From contig OZ024938.1 in the NCBI GenBank assembly GCA_964017235.1, positions 8,423,454 to 8,487,453 of the forward strand: a stretch of 64,000 nt of DNA. The letters are read 5' to 3'. Source of the stretch: Sabellastarte sp. h YS-2021 (taxonomy: Eukaryota; Annelida; Polychaeta; Sabellida; Sabellidae). The position numbers were made by a program, and so were the translations under genes. Every line of letters starts with the position of its first letter. Position 1 is the first letter of the stretch. This document shows positions 1 to 11,844 of this stretch, piece by piece. The notes below the pieces were generated by a model that saw nothing but the letters and a program-made list of their open reading frames with translations, had not been told where the DNA came from and ran no database searches.

Positions 1-271
1 TTAATATTCACAATGGGCAGTGACAATCTGTTATTACTCAGAATATAAACAAACTCTCTCCTGGCACACTGGACACTTACAGCTTCAGAGTTGTTTACTT
101 GTAATTAATAGTCAGATCTATAACTATAATACAATTAATGTTCTTTAACCGTAGCATGAATGTCTGGGGTCACAATAAGGAAATCTCACCTTTGCATTTT
201 AATGGTCTACTGCTACTACAATAAGTGAATTTCCTTTCTTTTGGATTCAAAACTCACAAAGTATCAACTAA

Positions 272-289
272 TTCCATAATTTCCATAAT
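272..289 (+). repeat. 9-bp tandem duplication inside subunit A
   Basis: ttccataat occurs twice in tandem here, and ttccataa occurs again at 340-347. The tandem pair is present in nearly all monomers. These short repeats appear to be where two deletions arose: the 59-bp loss that defines subunit C and a single 9-bp loss in the A copy at 38688. Confidence 0.85.
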
Positions 290-628
290 TTTGACAATTT
301 GAGATTGTTAGATGGAGTGCTGGTTTGGACTTTTAACTGTTCCATAAGTACCAGAATAGTTAATATTCATAACTGGGTATTGATAGTCTGAGGTAAGGCA
401 GAATAGAAGAACACTTTCTCTTAGGGCTCTTAGAACGTCATATTTGGTCTCATTTTGTCCTCTAACAGCCCCAGTATATAATTTCATCATGAAAAACCAA
501 TGACAGGTTTTGTTTATTTATGACCATCAAATATGTTAACTTGCTCGCCTAAGGGCTTACGTGGGTATTTTATGTTGCTCCATAATTATTATTAATCAAT
601 AGCCCTAGATGGGTTGTGGCTAAATAGC

Positions 629-651
629 ATACCTGCACAATATACCTGCAC
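629..651 (+). repeat. 13-bp period short direct repeat
   Basis: atacctgcac is repeated after aat, giving a 13-bp period. In most A and A2 copies from about 4.6 kb on, the first element reads atacctgctc, while C and CA copies keep the perfect pair. It looks like an old small duplication within the monomer and is useful as a lineage marker. Confidence 0.75.
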
Positions 652-778
652 TTAGGAGGTCCTTTTTATGCACTTATAACATCTAACAGTCCCATCATAA
701 CACTTGGTCATAAAACCCCACAACTTCTAAGTAGCTTTAGCCTACTTGTGACAGCTTGAGTTTTCTAGCTGGGGAGAT

Positions 779-1326
779 TTAATATTCACCATGGGCATTG
801 CCAGTCTGATATTACTCAAAATACCAGCTAACTCTGTCCCGGGGCACTGAACACTTACAGCTTCTGAGTTGTTTACTTGTAATTAATAGTCAGATCTACA
901 ACTATGACACAAGTAATAGTCTGTAACTGTAGCATGAATGTTTGGGTTCAAAATAAGGAAATCTGACCTTTGCATTTTAATGGTCTGCTGCTACTACAAT
1001 AAGTGAATTTCTTTTCTTTTGGATTCAAAACTCGCAAAGTATCAACTAATTCCATAATTTCCACAATATTGACAGTTTGAAATTGTTAGTTGGAGTGCTG
1101 GTTTGGTCTCTCAGCTGTTCCATAAATACCAGAACAGTTAATATTCATCACTGGGTATTGATAGTCTGAGGTTAGGTAGAATACAAGCAAACACTTTCTT
1201 GGGGCTATTAGAAGGTCATATTTGGTCTCAATTTGTCCTCTAACAGCCCCAGTATATGACTTGATTATAAAAATCAATGACAGCTTCTGTTCATTTCTGA
1301 TCATCTAATATGATAACTAGGTCACC
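779..1326 (+). repeat. Subunit B (3'-truncated monomer), first copy
   Basis: 548 bp, matching A positions 1-548 and ending at ggtcacc. The distal 230 bp of a full monomer is missing. Diagnostic B features are gggcattgccag near the start, tgtcccgggg (a CCCGGG site), gaccttt after aaatct, ctgctgctac, and ccacaatattg. Private change at 829. Every B in the window ends at the same point and is followed by C or CA. Confidence 0.94.
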
Positions 1327-1333
1327 CTTACAG
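1327..1333 (+). other. B/C fusion junction at cttacag
   Basis: B stops at ggtcacc, and the sequence resumes at the equivalent of A position 76 with cttacag. About 305 bp of a two-monomer stretch is missing (A-equivalents 549-778 plus 1-75). The same junction appears in every B-C and B-CA pair, so it formed once and was amplified. Confidence 0.88.
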
Positions 1334-1533
1334 GTTCAGAGTTGTTTACTTGTGATTAATAGTCAGATCTATAACTATAATACAAGTAATATTCTTTAAC
1401 CGTAGCATGAATGTCTGGGGTCACAATAAGGAAATCTCACCTTTGCATTTTAATGGTCTACAGCTACTACAATAAGTTAATATTTCCTTTCTTTTGGATT
1501 CAAAACTCACAAAGTATCAACTAATTCCATAAT

Positions 1534-1541
1534 TTCCATAA
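1534..1541 (+). other. 59-bp deletion scar in subunit C
   Basis: A has ttccataa at both 281-288 and 340-347. C has a single ttccataa here, running straight into ataccag. The intervening 59 bp is lost, as expected for deletion between short direct repeats. All C copies share it; CA copies do not. Confidence 0.88.
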
Positions 1542-1977
1542 ATACCAGAATAGTTAATATTCATGACTGGGTATTGATAGTCTGAGGTTAGGTAGAATAC
1601 AAGCAATCACTCCCTTCTTGGGGCTCTTAGAAGGTCATATTTGGTCTCAATTTGTCCTCTAACAGCCCCAGTATATGACTTGATTATAAAAAATCAATGA
1701 CAGCTTCTGTTTATTTCTGATCATCTAATATGTTAGCTAGGTCACCTAAAGGATTATTTGGGTATTTTATGTTTCTCCATAATTGTTTTTATAAATTAAT
1801 CGACTTTGATGGGTTCTGGGTAAATAGCATACCTGCACAATATACCTGCACTTGAAGGTTTTTTTAAGCACTTATAGCATTTAACAGTCCTATTATAACA
1901 CTAGATCATTAAAGACCACAACTTCTAAATACCTTTTAGCATACTTGTGACTGCTTGGGTTTTCTACATGGGGAGAT

Positions 1978-3954
1978 TTAATATTCACCATGGGCAGTGA
2001 CAATCTGTTATTACTCAGAATATAAACAAACTCTCTCCTGGCACACTGGACACTTACAGCTTCAGAGTTGTTTACTTGTAATTAATAGTCAGATCTATAA
2101 CTATAATACAATTAATATTCTTTAACCGTAGCATGAATGTCTGGGGTCACAATAAGGAAATCTCACCTTTGCATTTTAATGGTCTACTGCTACTACAATA
2201 AGTGAATTTCCTTTCTTTTGGATTCAAAACTCACAAAGTATCAACTAATTCCATAATTTCCATAATTTTGACAATTTGAGATTGTTAGATGGAGTGCTGG
2301 TTTGGACTTTTAACTGTTCCATAAGTACCAGAATAGTTAATATTCATAACTGGGTATTGATAGTCTGAGGTAAGGCAGAATAGAAGAACACTTTCTCTTA
2401 GGGCTCTTAGAAGGTCATATTTGGTCTCATTTTGTCCTCTAACAGCCCCAGTATATAATTTCATCATGAAAAACCAATGACAGGTTTTGTTTATTTATGA
2501 CCATCAAATATGTTAACTTGCTCGCCTAAGGGCTTACGTGGGTATTTTATGTTGCTCCATAATTATTATTAATCAATAGCCCTAGATGGGTTGTGGCTAA
2601 ATAGCATACCTGCACAATATACCTGCACTTAGGAGGTCCTTTTTATGCACTTATAACATCTAACAGTCCCATCATAACACTTGGTCATAAAACCCCACAA
2701 CTTCTAAGTAGCTTTAGCCTACTTGTGACAGCTTGAGTTTTCTAGCTGGGGAGATTTAATATTCACCATGGGCATTGCCAGTCTGATATTACTCAAAATA
2801 CCAGCAAACTCTGTCCCGGGGCACTGAACACTTACAGCTTCTGAGTTGTTTACTTGTAATTAATAGTCAGATCTACAACTATGACACAAGTAATAGTCTG
2901 TAACTGTAGCATGAATGTTTGGGTTCAAAATAAGGAAATCTGACCTTTGCATTTTAATGGTCTGCTGCTACTACAATAAGTGAATTTCTTTTCTTTTGGA
3001 TTCAAAACTCGCAAAGTATCAACTAATTCCATAATTTCCACAATATTGACAGTTTGAAATTGTTAGTTGGAGTGCTGGTTTGGTCTCTCAGCTGTTCCAT
3101 AAATACCAGAACAGTTAATATTCATCACTGGGTATTGATAGTCTGAGGTTAGGTAGAATACAAGCAAACACTTTCTTGGGGCTATTAGAAGGTCATATTT
3201 GGTCTCAATTTGTCCTCTAACAGCCCCAGTATATGACTTGATTATAAAAATCAATGACAGCTTCTGTTCATTTCTGATCATCTAATATGATAACTAGGTC
3301 ACCCTTACAGGTTCAGAGTTGTTTACTTGTGATTAATAGTCAGATCTATAACTATAATACAAGTAATATTCTTTAACCGTAGCATGAATGTCTGGGGTCA
3401 CAATAAGGAAATCTCACCTTTGCATTTTAATGGTCTACAGCTACTACAATAAGTTAATATTTCCTTTCTTTTGGATTCAAAACTCACAAAGTATCAACTA
3501 ATTCCATAATTTCCATAAATACCAGAATAGTTAATATTCATGACTGGGTATTGATAGTCTGAGGTTAGGTAGAATACAAGCAATCACTCCCTTCTTGGGG
3601 CTCTTAGAAGGTCATATTTGGTCTCAATTTGTCCTCTAACAGCCCCAGTATATGACTTGATTATAAAAAATCAATGACAGCTTCTGTTTATTTCTGATCA
3701 TCTAATATGTTAGCTAGGTCACCTAAAGGATTATTTGGGTATTTTATGTTTCTCCATAATTGTTTTTATAAATTAATCGACTTTGATGGGTTCTGGGTAA
3801 ATAGCATACCTGCACAATATACCTGCACTTGAAGGTTTTTTTAAGCACTTATAGCATTTAACAGTCCTATTATAACACTAGATCATTAAAGACCACAACT
3901 TCTAAATACCTTTTAGCATACTTGTGACTGCTTGGGTTTTCTACCTGGGGAGAT
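1978..3954 (+). repeat. A-B-C trimer, copy 2 (1977 bp)
   Basis: A 1978-2755, B 2756-3303, C 3304-3954. It shares with copy 1 the ctgttattactc form of A and the ttaatatttcc form of C, which marks these two as sister copies. Confidence 0.94.
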
Positions 3955-5929
3955 TTAATATTCACCATGGGCAGTGACAATCTGTTATTACTCAGAATAT
4001 AAACAAACTCTCTCCTGGCACACTGGACACTTACAGCTTCAGAGTTGTTTACTTGTAATTAATATTCAGATCTATAACTATAATACAATTAATATTCTTT
4101 AACCGTAGCATGAATGTCTGGGGTCACAATAAGGAAATCTCACCTTTGCATTTTAATGGTCTACTGCTACTACAATAAGTGAATTTCCTTTCTTTTGGAT
4201 TCAAAACTCACAAAGTATCAACTAATTCCATAATTTCCATAATTTTGACAATTTGAGATTGTTAGATGGAGTGCTGGTTTGGACTTTTAACTGTTCCATA
4301 AGTACCAGAATAGTTAATATTCATAACTGGGTATTGATAGTCTGAGGTAAGGCAGAATAGAAGAACACTTTCTCTTAGGGCTCTTAGAAGGTCATATTTG
4401 GTCTCATTTTGTCCTCTAACAGCCCCAGTATATAATTCATCATGAAAAACCAATGACAGGTTTTGTTTATTTATGACCATCAAATATGTTAACTTGCTCG
4501 CCTAAGGGCTTACGTGGGTATTTTATGTTGCTCCATAATTATTATTAATCAATAGCCCTAGATGGGTTGTGGCTAAATAGCATACCTGCTCAATATACCT
4601 GCACTTAGGAGGTCCTTTTTATGCACTTATAACATCTAACAGTCCCATCATAACACTTGGTCATAAAACCCCACAACTTCTAAGTAGCTTTAACCTACTT
4701 GTGACAGCTTGAGTTTTCTAGCTGGGGAGATTTAATATTCACCATGGGCATTGCCAGTCTGATATTACTCAAAATACCAGCAAACTCTGTCCCGGGGCAC
4801 TGAACACTTACAGCTTCTGAGTTGTTTACTTGTAATTAATAGTCAGATCTATAACTATGACACAAGTAATAGTCTGTAACTGTAGCATGAATGTTTGGGT
4901 TCAAAATAAGGAAATCTGACCTTTGCATTTTAATGGTCTGCTGCTACTACAATAAGTGAATTTCTTTTCTTTTGGATTCAAAACTCGCAAAGTATCAACT
5001 AATTCCATAATTTCCACAATATTGACAGTTTGAAATTGTTAGTTGGAGTGCTGGTTTGGTCTCTCAGCTGTTCCATAAATACCAGAACAGTTAATATTCA
5101 TCACTGGGTATTGATAGTCTGAGGTTAGGTAGAATACAAGCAAACACTTTCTTGGGGCTATTAGAAGGTCATATTTGGTCTCAATTTGTCCTCCAACAGC
5201 CCCAGTATATGACTTGATTATAAAAATCAATGACAGCTTCTGTTCATTTCTGATCATCTAATATGATAACTAGGTCACCCTTACAGGTTCAGAGTTGTTT
5301 ACTTGTGATTAATAGTCAGATCTATAACTATAATACAAGTAATATTCTTTAACCGTAGCATGAATGTCTGGGGTCACAATAAGGAAATCTCACCTTTGCA
5401 TTTTAATGGTCTACAGCTACTACAATAAGTTAATTTCCTTTCTTTTGAATTCAAAACTCACAAAGTATCAACTAATTCCATAATTTCCATAAATACCAGA
5501 ATAGTTAATATTCATAACTGGGTATTGATAGTCTGAGGTTAGGTAGAATACAAGCAATCACTCCCTTCTTGGGGCTCTTAGAAGGTCATATTTGGTCTCA
5601 ATTTGTCCTCTAACAGCCCCAGTATATGACTTGATTATAAAAAATCAATGACAGCTTCTGTTTATTTCTGATCATCTAATATGTTAGCTAGGTCACCTAA
5701 AGGATTATTTGGGTATTTTATGTTTCTCCATAATTGTTTTTATAAATTAATCGACTTTGATGGGTTCTGGGTAAATAGCATACCTGCACAATATACCTGC
5801 ACTTGAAGGTTTTTTTTAAGCACTTATAGCATTTAACAGTCCTATTATAACACTAGATCATTAAAGGCCACAACTTCTAAATACCTTTTAGCATACTTGT
5901 GACTGCTTGGGTTTTCTACCTGGGGAGAT
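3955..5929 (+). repeat. A-B-C trimer, copy 3 (1975 bp)
   Basis: A 3955-4731 (777 bp; one T lost in the tataattcat stretch near 4435), B 4732-5279, C 5280-5929. Transitional copy: its A still has ctgttattactc, but its C has ttaatttcc and eight T, as in the copies to the right. B carries the gtcctccaac variant. Confidence 0.93.
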
Positions 5930-7902
5930 TTAATATTCACCATGGGCAGTGACAATCTATTACTCAGAATATCAACAAACTCTCTCCTGGCGCACTGGAC
6001 ACTTACAGCTTCAGAGTTGTTTACTTGTAATTAGTAGTCAGATCTATAACTATAATACAAGTAATATTCTTTAACTGTAGCATGAATGTCTGGGGTCACA
6101 ATAAGGAAATCTCACCTTTGCATTTTAATGGTCTACTGCTACTACAATAAGTGAATTTCCTTTCTTTTGGATTCAAAACTCACAAAGTATCAACTAATTC
6201 CATAATTTCCATAATTTTGACAATTTGAGATTGTTAGATGGAGTGCTGGTTTGGACTTTTAACTGTTCCATAAGTACCAGAATAGTTAATATTCATAACT
6301 GGGTAATGTTAGTCTGAGGTAAGGCAGAATAGAAGAACACTTTCTTTTAGGGCTCTTAGAAGGTCATATTTGGTCTCATTTTGTCCTCTAACAGCCCCAG
6401 TATATAACTTCATCATGAAAAACCAATGACAGGTTTTGTTTATTTATGACCATCAAATATGTTAACTTGCTCGCCTAAGGGCTTACGTGGGTATTTTATG
6501 TTGCTCCATAATTATTATTAATCAATAGCCCTAGATGGGTTGTGGCTAAATAGCATACCTGCTCAATATACCTGCACTTAGGAGGTCCTTTTTATGCACT
6601 TATAACATCTAACAGTCCCATCATAACACTTGGTCATGAAACCCCACAACTTCTAATTAGCTTTAACCTACTGGTGACAGCTTGAGTTTTCTAGCTGGGG
6701 AGATTTAATATTCACCATGGGCATTGCCAGTCTGATATTACTCAAAATACCAGCAAACTCTGTCCCGGGGCACTGAACACTTACAGCTTCTGAGTTGTTT
6801 ACTTGTAATTAATAGTCAGATCTATAACTATGACACAAGTAATAGTCTGTAACTGTAGCATGAATGTTTGGGTTCAAAATAAGGAAATCTGACCTTTGCA
6901 TTTTAATGGTCTGCTGCTACTACAATAAGTGAATTTCTTTTCTTTTGGATTCAAAACTCGCAAAGTATCAACTAATTCCATAATTTCCACAATATTGACA
7001 GTTTGAAATTGTTAGTTGGAGTGCTGGTTTGGTCTCTCAGCTGTTCCATAAATACCAGAACAGTTAATATTCATCACTGGGTATTGATAGTCTGAGGTTA
7101 GGTAGAATACAAGCAAACACTTTCTTGGGGCTATTAGAAGGTCATATTTTGTCTCAATTTGTCCTCCAACAGCCCCAGTATATGACTTGATTATAAAAAT
7201 CAATGACAGCTTCTGTTCATTTCTGATCATCTAATATGATAACTAGGTCACCCTTACAGGTTCAGAGTTGTTTACTTGTGATTAATAGTCAGATCTATAA
7301 CTATAATACAAGTAATATTCTTTAACCGTAGCATGAATGTCTGGGGTCACAATAAGGAAATCTCACCTGTGCATTTTAATGGTCTACAGCTACTACAATA
7401 AGTTAATTTCCATTCTTTTGGATTCAAAACTCACAAAGTATCAACTAATTCCATAATTTCCATAAATACCAGAATAGTTAATATTCATGACTGGGTATTG
7501 ATAGTCTGAGGTTAGGTAGAATACAAGCAATCACTCCCTTCTTGGGGCTCTTAGAAGGTCATATTTGGTCTCAATTTGTCCTCTAACAGCCCCAGTATAT
7601 GACTTGATTATAAAAAATCAATGACAGCTTCTGTTTATTTCTGATCATCTAATATGTTAGCTAGGTCACCTAAAGGATTATTTGGGTATTTTATGTTTCT
7701 CCATAATTGTTTTTATAAATTAATCGACTTTGATGGGTTCTGGGTAAATAGCATACCTGCACAATATACCTGCACTTGAAGGTTTTTTTTAAGCACTTAT
7801 AGCATTTAACAGTCCTATTATAACACTAGATCATTAAAGGCCACAACTTCTAAATACCTTTTAGCATACTTGTGACTGCTTGGGTTTTCTACCTGGGGAG
7901 AT
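5930..7902 (+). repeat. A-B-C trimer, copy 4 (1973 bp)
   Basis: A 5930-6704, B 6705-7252, C 7253-7902. Markers shared with copy 5: ttagtagtcag and cctactggtg in A, and cacctgtgcat and ttccattc in C. A has gggtaatgttag, which puts a stop in the minus-strand ORF. Confidence 0.94.
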
Positions 7903-9875
7903 TTAATATTCACCATGGGCAGTGACAATCTATTACTCAGAATATCAACAAACTCTCTCCTGGCGCACTGGACACTTACAGCTTCAGAGTTGTTTACTTG
8001 TAATTAGTAGTCAGATCTATAACTATAATACAAGTAATATTCTTTAACTGTAGCATGAATGTCTGGGGTCACAATAAGGAAATCTCACCTTTGCATTTTA
8101 ATGGTCTACTGCTACTACAATAAGTGAATTTCCTTTCTTTTGGATTCAAAACTCACAAAGTATCAACTAATTCCATAATTTCCATAATTTTGACAATTTG
8201 AGATTGTTAGATGGAGTGCTGGTTTGGACTTTTAACTGTTCCATAAGTACCAGAATAGTTAATATTCATAACTGGGTAATGTTAGTCTGAGGTAAGGCAG
8301 AATAGAAGAACACTTTCTTTTAGGGCTCTTAGAAGGTCATATTTGGTCTCATTTTGTCCTCTAACAGCCCCAGTATATAACTTCATCATGAAAAACCAAT
8401 GACAGGTTTTGTTTATTTATGACCATCAAATATGTTAACTTGCTCGCCTAAGGGCTTACGTGGGTATTTTATGTTGCTCCATAATTATTATTAATCAATA
8501 GCCCTAGATGGGTTGTGGCTAAATAGCATACCTGCTCAATATACCTGCACTTAGGAGGTCCTTTTTATGCACTTATAACATCTAACAGTCCCATCATAAC
8601 ACTTGGTCATGAAACCCCACAACTTCTAATTAGCTTTAACCTACTGGTGACAGCTTGAGTTTTCTAGCTGGGGAGATTTAATATTCACCATGGGCATTGC
8701 CAGTCTGATATTACTCAAAATACCAGCAAACTCTGTCCCGGGGCACTGAACACTTACAGCTTCTGAGTTGTTTACTTGTAATTAATAGTCAGATCTATAA
8801 CTATGACACAAGTAATAGTCTGTAACTGTAGCATGAATGTTTGGGTTCAAAATAAGGAAATCTGACCTTTGCATTTTAATGGTCTGCTGCTACTACAATA
8901 AGTGAATTTCTTTTCTTTTGGATTCAAAACTCGCAAAGTATCAACTAATTCCATAATTTCCACAATATTGACAGTTTGAAATTGTTAGTTGGAGTGCTGG
9001 TTTGGTCTCTCAGCTGTTCCATAAATACCAGAACAGTTAATATTCATCACTGGGTATTGATAGTCTGAGGTTAGGTAGAATACAAGCAAACACTTTCTTG
9101 GGGCTATTAGAAGGTCATATTTTGTCTCAATTTGTCCTCCAACAGCCCCAGTATATGACTTGATTATAAAAATCAATGACAGCTTCTGTTCATTTCTGAT
9201 CATCTAATATGATAACTAGGTCACCCTTACAGGTTCAGAGTTGTTTACTTGTGATTAATAGTCAGATCTATAACTATAATACAAGTAATATTCTTTAACC
9301 GTAGCATGAATGTCTGGGGTCACAATAAGGAAATCTCACCTGTGCATTTTAATGGTCTACAGCTACTACAATAAGTTAATTTCCATTCTTTTGGATTCAA
9401 AACTCACAAAGTATCAACTAATTCCATAATTTCCATAAATACCAGAATAGTTAATATTCATGACTGGGTATTGATAGTCTGAGGTTAGGTAGAATACAAG
9501 CAATCACTCCCTTCTTGGGGCTCTTAGAAGGTCATATTTGGTCTCAATTTGTCCTCTAACAGCCCCAGTATATGACTTGATTATAAAAAATCAATGACAG
9601 CTTCTGTTTATTTCTGATCATCTAATATGTTAGCTAGGTCACCTAAAGGATTATTTGGGTATTTTATGTTTCTCCATAATTGTTTTTATAAATTAATCGA
9701 CTTTGATGGGTTCTGGGTAAATAGCATACCTGCACAATATACCTGCACTTGAAGGTTTTTTTTAAGCACTTATAGCATTTAACAGTCCTATTATAACACT
9801 AGATCATTAAAGGCCACAACTTCTAAATACCTTTTAGCATATTTGTGACTGCTTGGGTTTTCTACCTGGGGAGAT
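7903..9875 (+). repeat. A-B-C trimer, copy 5 (1973 bp)
   Basis: A 7903-8677, B 8678-9225, C 9226-9875. It repeats all the rare markers of copy 4. The visible difference is catatttgtg near 9839 where copy 4 has catacttgtg. Confidence 0.94.
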
Positions 9876-11844
9876 TTAATATTCACCATGGGCAGTGACA
9901 ATCTATTACTCAGAATATCAACAAACTCTCTCCTGGCGCACTGGACACTTACAGCTTCAGAGTTGTTTACTTGTAATTAATAGTCAGATCTATAACTATA
10001 ATACAAGTAATATTCTTTAACTGTAGCATGAATGTCTGGGGTCACAATAAGGAAATCTCACCTTTGCATTTTAATGGTCTACTGCTACTACAATAAGTGA
10101 ATTTCCTTTCTTTTGGATTCAAAACTCACAAAGTATCAACTAATTCCATAATTTCCATAATTTTGACAATTTGAGATTGTTAGATGGAGTGCTGGTTTGG
10201 ACTTTTAACTGTTCCATAAGTACCAGAATAGTTAATATTCATAACTGGGTAATGTTAGTCTGAGGTAAGGCAGAATAGAAGAACACTTTCTTTTAGGGCT
10301 CTTAGAAGGTCATATTTGGTCTCATTTTGTCCTCTAACAGCCCCAGTATATAACTTCATCATGAAAAACCAATGACAGGTTTTGTTTATTTATGACCATC
10401 AAATATGTTAACTTGCTCGCCTAAGGGCTTACGTGGGTATTTTATGTTGCTCCATAATTATTATTAATCAATAGCCCTAGATGGGTTGTGGCTAAATAGC
10501 ATACCTGCTCAATATACCTGCACTTAGGAGGTCCTTTTTATGCACTTATAACATCTAACAGTCCCATCATAACACTTGGTCATGAAACACCACAACTTCT
10601 AATTAGCTTTAACCTACTTGTGACAGCTTGAGTTTTCTAGCTGGGGAGATTTAATATTCACCATGGGCATTGCCAGTCTGATATTACTCAAAATACCAGC
10701 AAACTCTGTCCCGGGGCACTGAACACTTACAGCTTCTGAGTTGTTTACTTGTAATTAATAGTCAGATTTATAACTATGACACAAGTAATAGTCTGTAACT
10801 GTAGCATGAATGTTTGGGTTCAAAATAAGGAAATCTGACCTTTGCATTTTAATGGTCTGCTGCTACTACAATAAGTGAATTTCTTTTCTTTTGGATTCAA
10901 AACTTGCAAAGTATCAACTAATTCCATAATTTCCACAATATTGACAGTTTGAAATTGTTAGTTGGAGTGCTGGTTTGGTCTCTCAGCTGTTCCATAAATA
11001 CCAGAACAGTTAATATTCATCACTGGGTATTGATAGTCTGAGGTTAGGTAGAATACAAGCAAACACTTTCTTGGGGCTATTAGAAGATCATATTTTGTTT
11101 CAATTTGTCCTCCAACAGCCCCAGTATATGACTTGATTATAAAAATCAATGACAGCTTCTGTTCATTTCTGATCATCTAATATGATAACTAGGTCACCCT
11201 TACAGGTTCAGAGTTGTTTACTTGTGATTAATAGTCAGATCTATAACTATAATACAATATTCTTTAACCGTAGCATGAATGTCTGGGGTCACAATAAGGA
11301 AATCTCACCTTTGCATTTTAATGGTCTACAGCTACTACAATAAGTTAATTTCCTTTCTTTTGGATTCAAAACTCACAAAGTATCAACTAATTCCATAATT
11401 TCCATAAATACCAGAATAGTTAATATTCATGACTGGGTATTGATAGTCTGAGGTTAGGTAGAATACAAGCAATCACTCCCTTCTTGGGGCTCTTAGAAGG
11501 TCATATTTGGTCTTAATTTGTCCTCTAACAGCCCCAGTATATGACTTGATTATAAAAAATCAATGACAGCTTCTGTTTATTTCTGATCATCTAATATGTT
11601 AGCTAGGTCACCTAAAGGATTATTTGGGTATTTTATGTTTCTCCATAATTGTTTTTATAAATTAATCGACTTTGATGGGTTCTGGGTAAATAGCATACCT
11701 GCACAATATACCTGCACTTGAAGGTTTTTTTTAAGCACTTATAGCATTTAACAGTCCTATTATAACACTAGATCATTAAAGGCCACAACTTCTAAATACC
11801 TTTTAGCATATTTGTGACTGCTTGGGTTTTCTACCTGGGGAGAT
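9876..11844 (+). repeat. A-B-C trimer, copy 6 (1969 bp)
   Basis: A 9876-10650, B 10651-11198, C 11199-11844. C has lost 4 bp near 11254 (aatacaatattc instead of aatacaagtaatattc), a private deletion. B has the cttgcaaag form in place of ctcgcaaag, a CpG loss. Confidence 0.93.

Larger units (their letters stand above)
1..778 (+). repeat. Subunit A (full-length satellite monomer), first copy
   Basis: Reference full monomer, 778 bp. Later copies are mostly 775 bp because they read ctattactc where this one has ctgttattactc. Its two ends of about 70 bp at 1 and 360 resemble each other, so the monomer has an internal ancient duplication. Three CpGs are typical (in accgtag, ctcgcc, acgtgg). This copy has private changes at 12 (loses the CCATGG at the start), 140 and 436 (which adds a CpG). 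The left edge of the window cuts the array, so the true monomer phase is arbitrary. No coding capacity is supported. Confidence 0.95.
1..1977 (+). repeat. A-B-C trimer, copy 1 (1977 bp)
   Basis: A 1-778, B 779-1326, C 1327-1977. Almost identical to the next copy, apart from private bases at 12, 140, 436, 829 and 1968. Confidence 0.94.
1327..1977 (+). repeat. Subunit C (5'-truncated, internally deleted monomer), first copy
   Basis: 651 bp. It lacks the first 75 bp and an internal 59 bp relative to A. Diagnostic features are cttgtgattaatag, ctacagctac, ccataaataccag, caagcaatcactccc, a run of seven or eight T after gaagg, and attaatcgac. The first two C copies carry ttaatatttcc where later ones have ttaatttcc. 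No coding capacity is seen. Confidence 0.93.

Noticed and set aside
1..1. Window start as a natural array or monomer boundary
   Set aside because: Position 1 coincides with my chosen phase (ttaatattca), but the phase of a tandem repeat is arbitrary and no flanking sequence is visible.
308..490. Recurrent minus-strand 60-residue ORF in A subunits (starts MMKLYTGAV) as a small gene family
   Set aside because: It recurs only because the DNA is tandemly repeated. At least four A copies (starting 5930, 7903, 9876, 14596) carry gggtaatgttag, which puts an in-frame stop in it. The C version is broken by the 59-bp deletion. Length is near chance for this composition, and no domain, signal or promoter is recognisable. 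Ribosome profiling or a codon-substitution test would be decisive.
1086..1304. Recurrent minus-strand 72-residue ORF in B subunits (starts MIRNEQKLS) as a coding gene
   Set aside because: Same reasoning: it follows the repeat, one copy has a premature stop at 13718, and variants between copies show no visible bias to silent sites. No family is recognised.
1856..1866. Poly-T run after gaagg in C as a Pol III terminator
   Set aside because: Seven or eight T occur in all C copies, but no A-box or B-box promoter or folded RNA is evident upstream. It behaves as a length-variable homopolymer.
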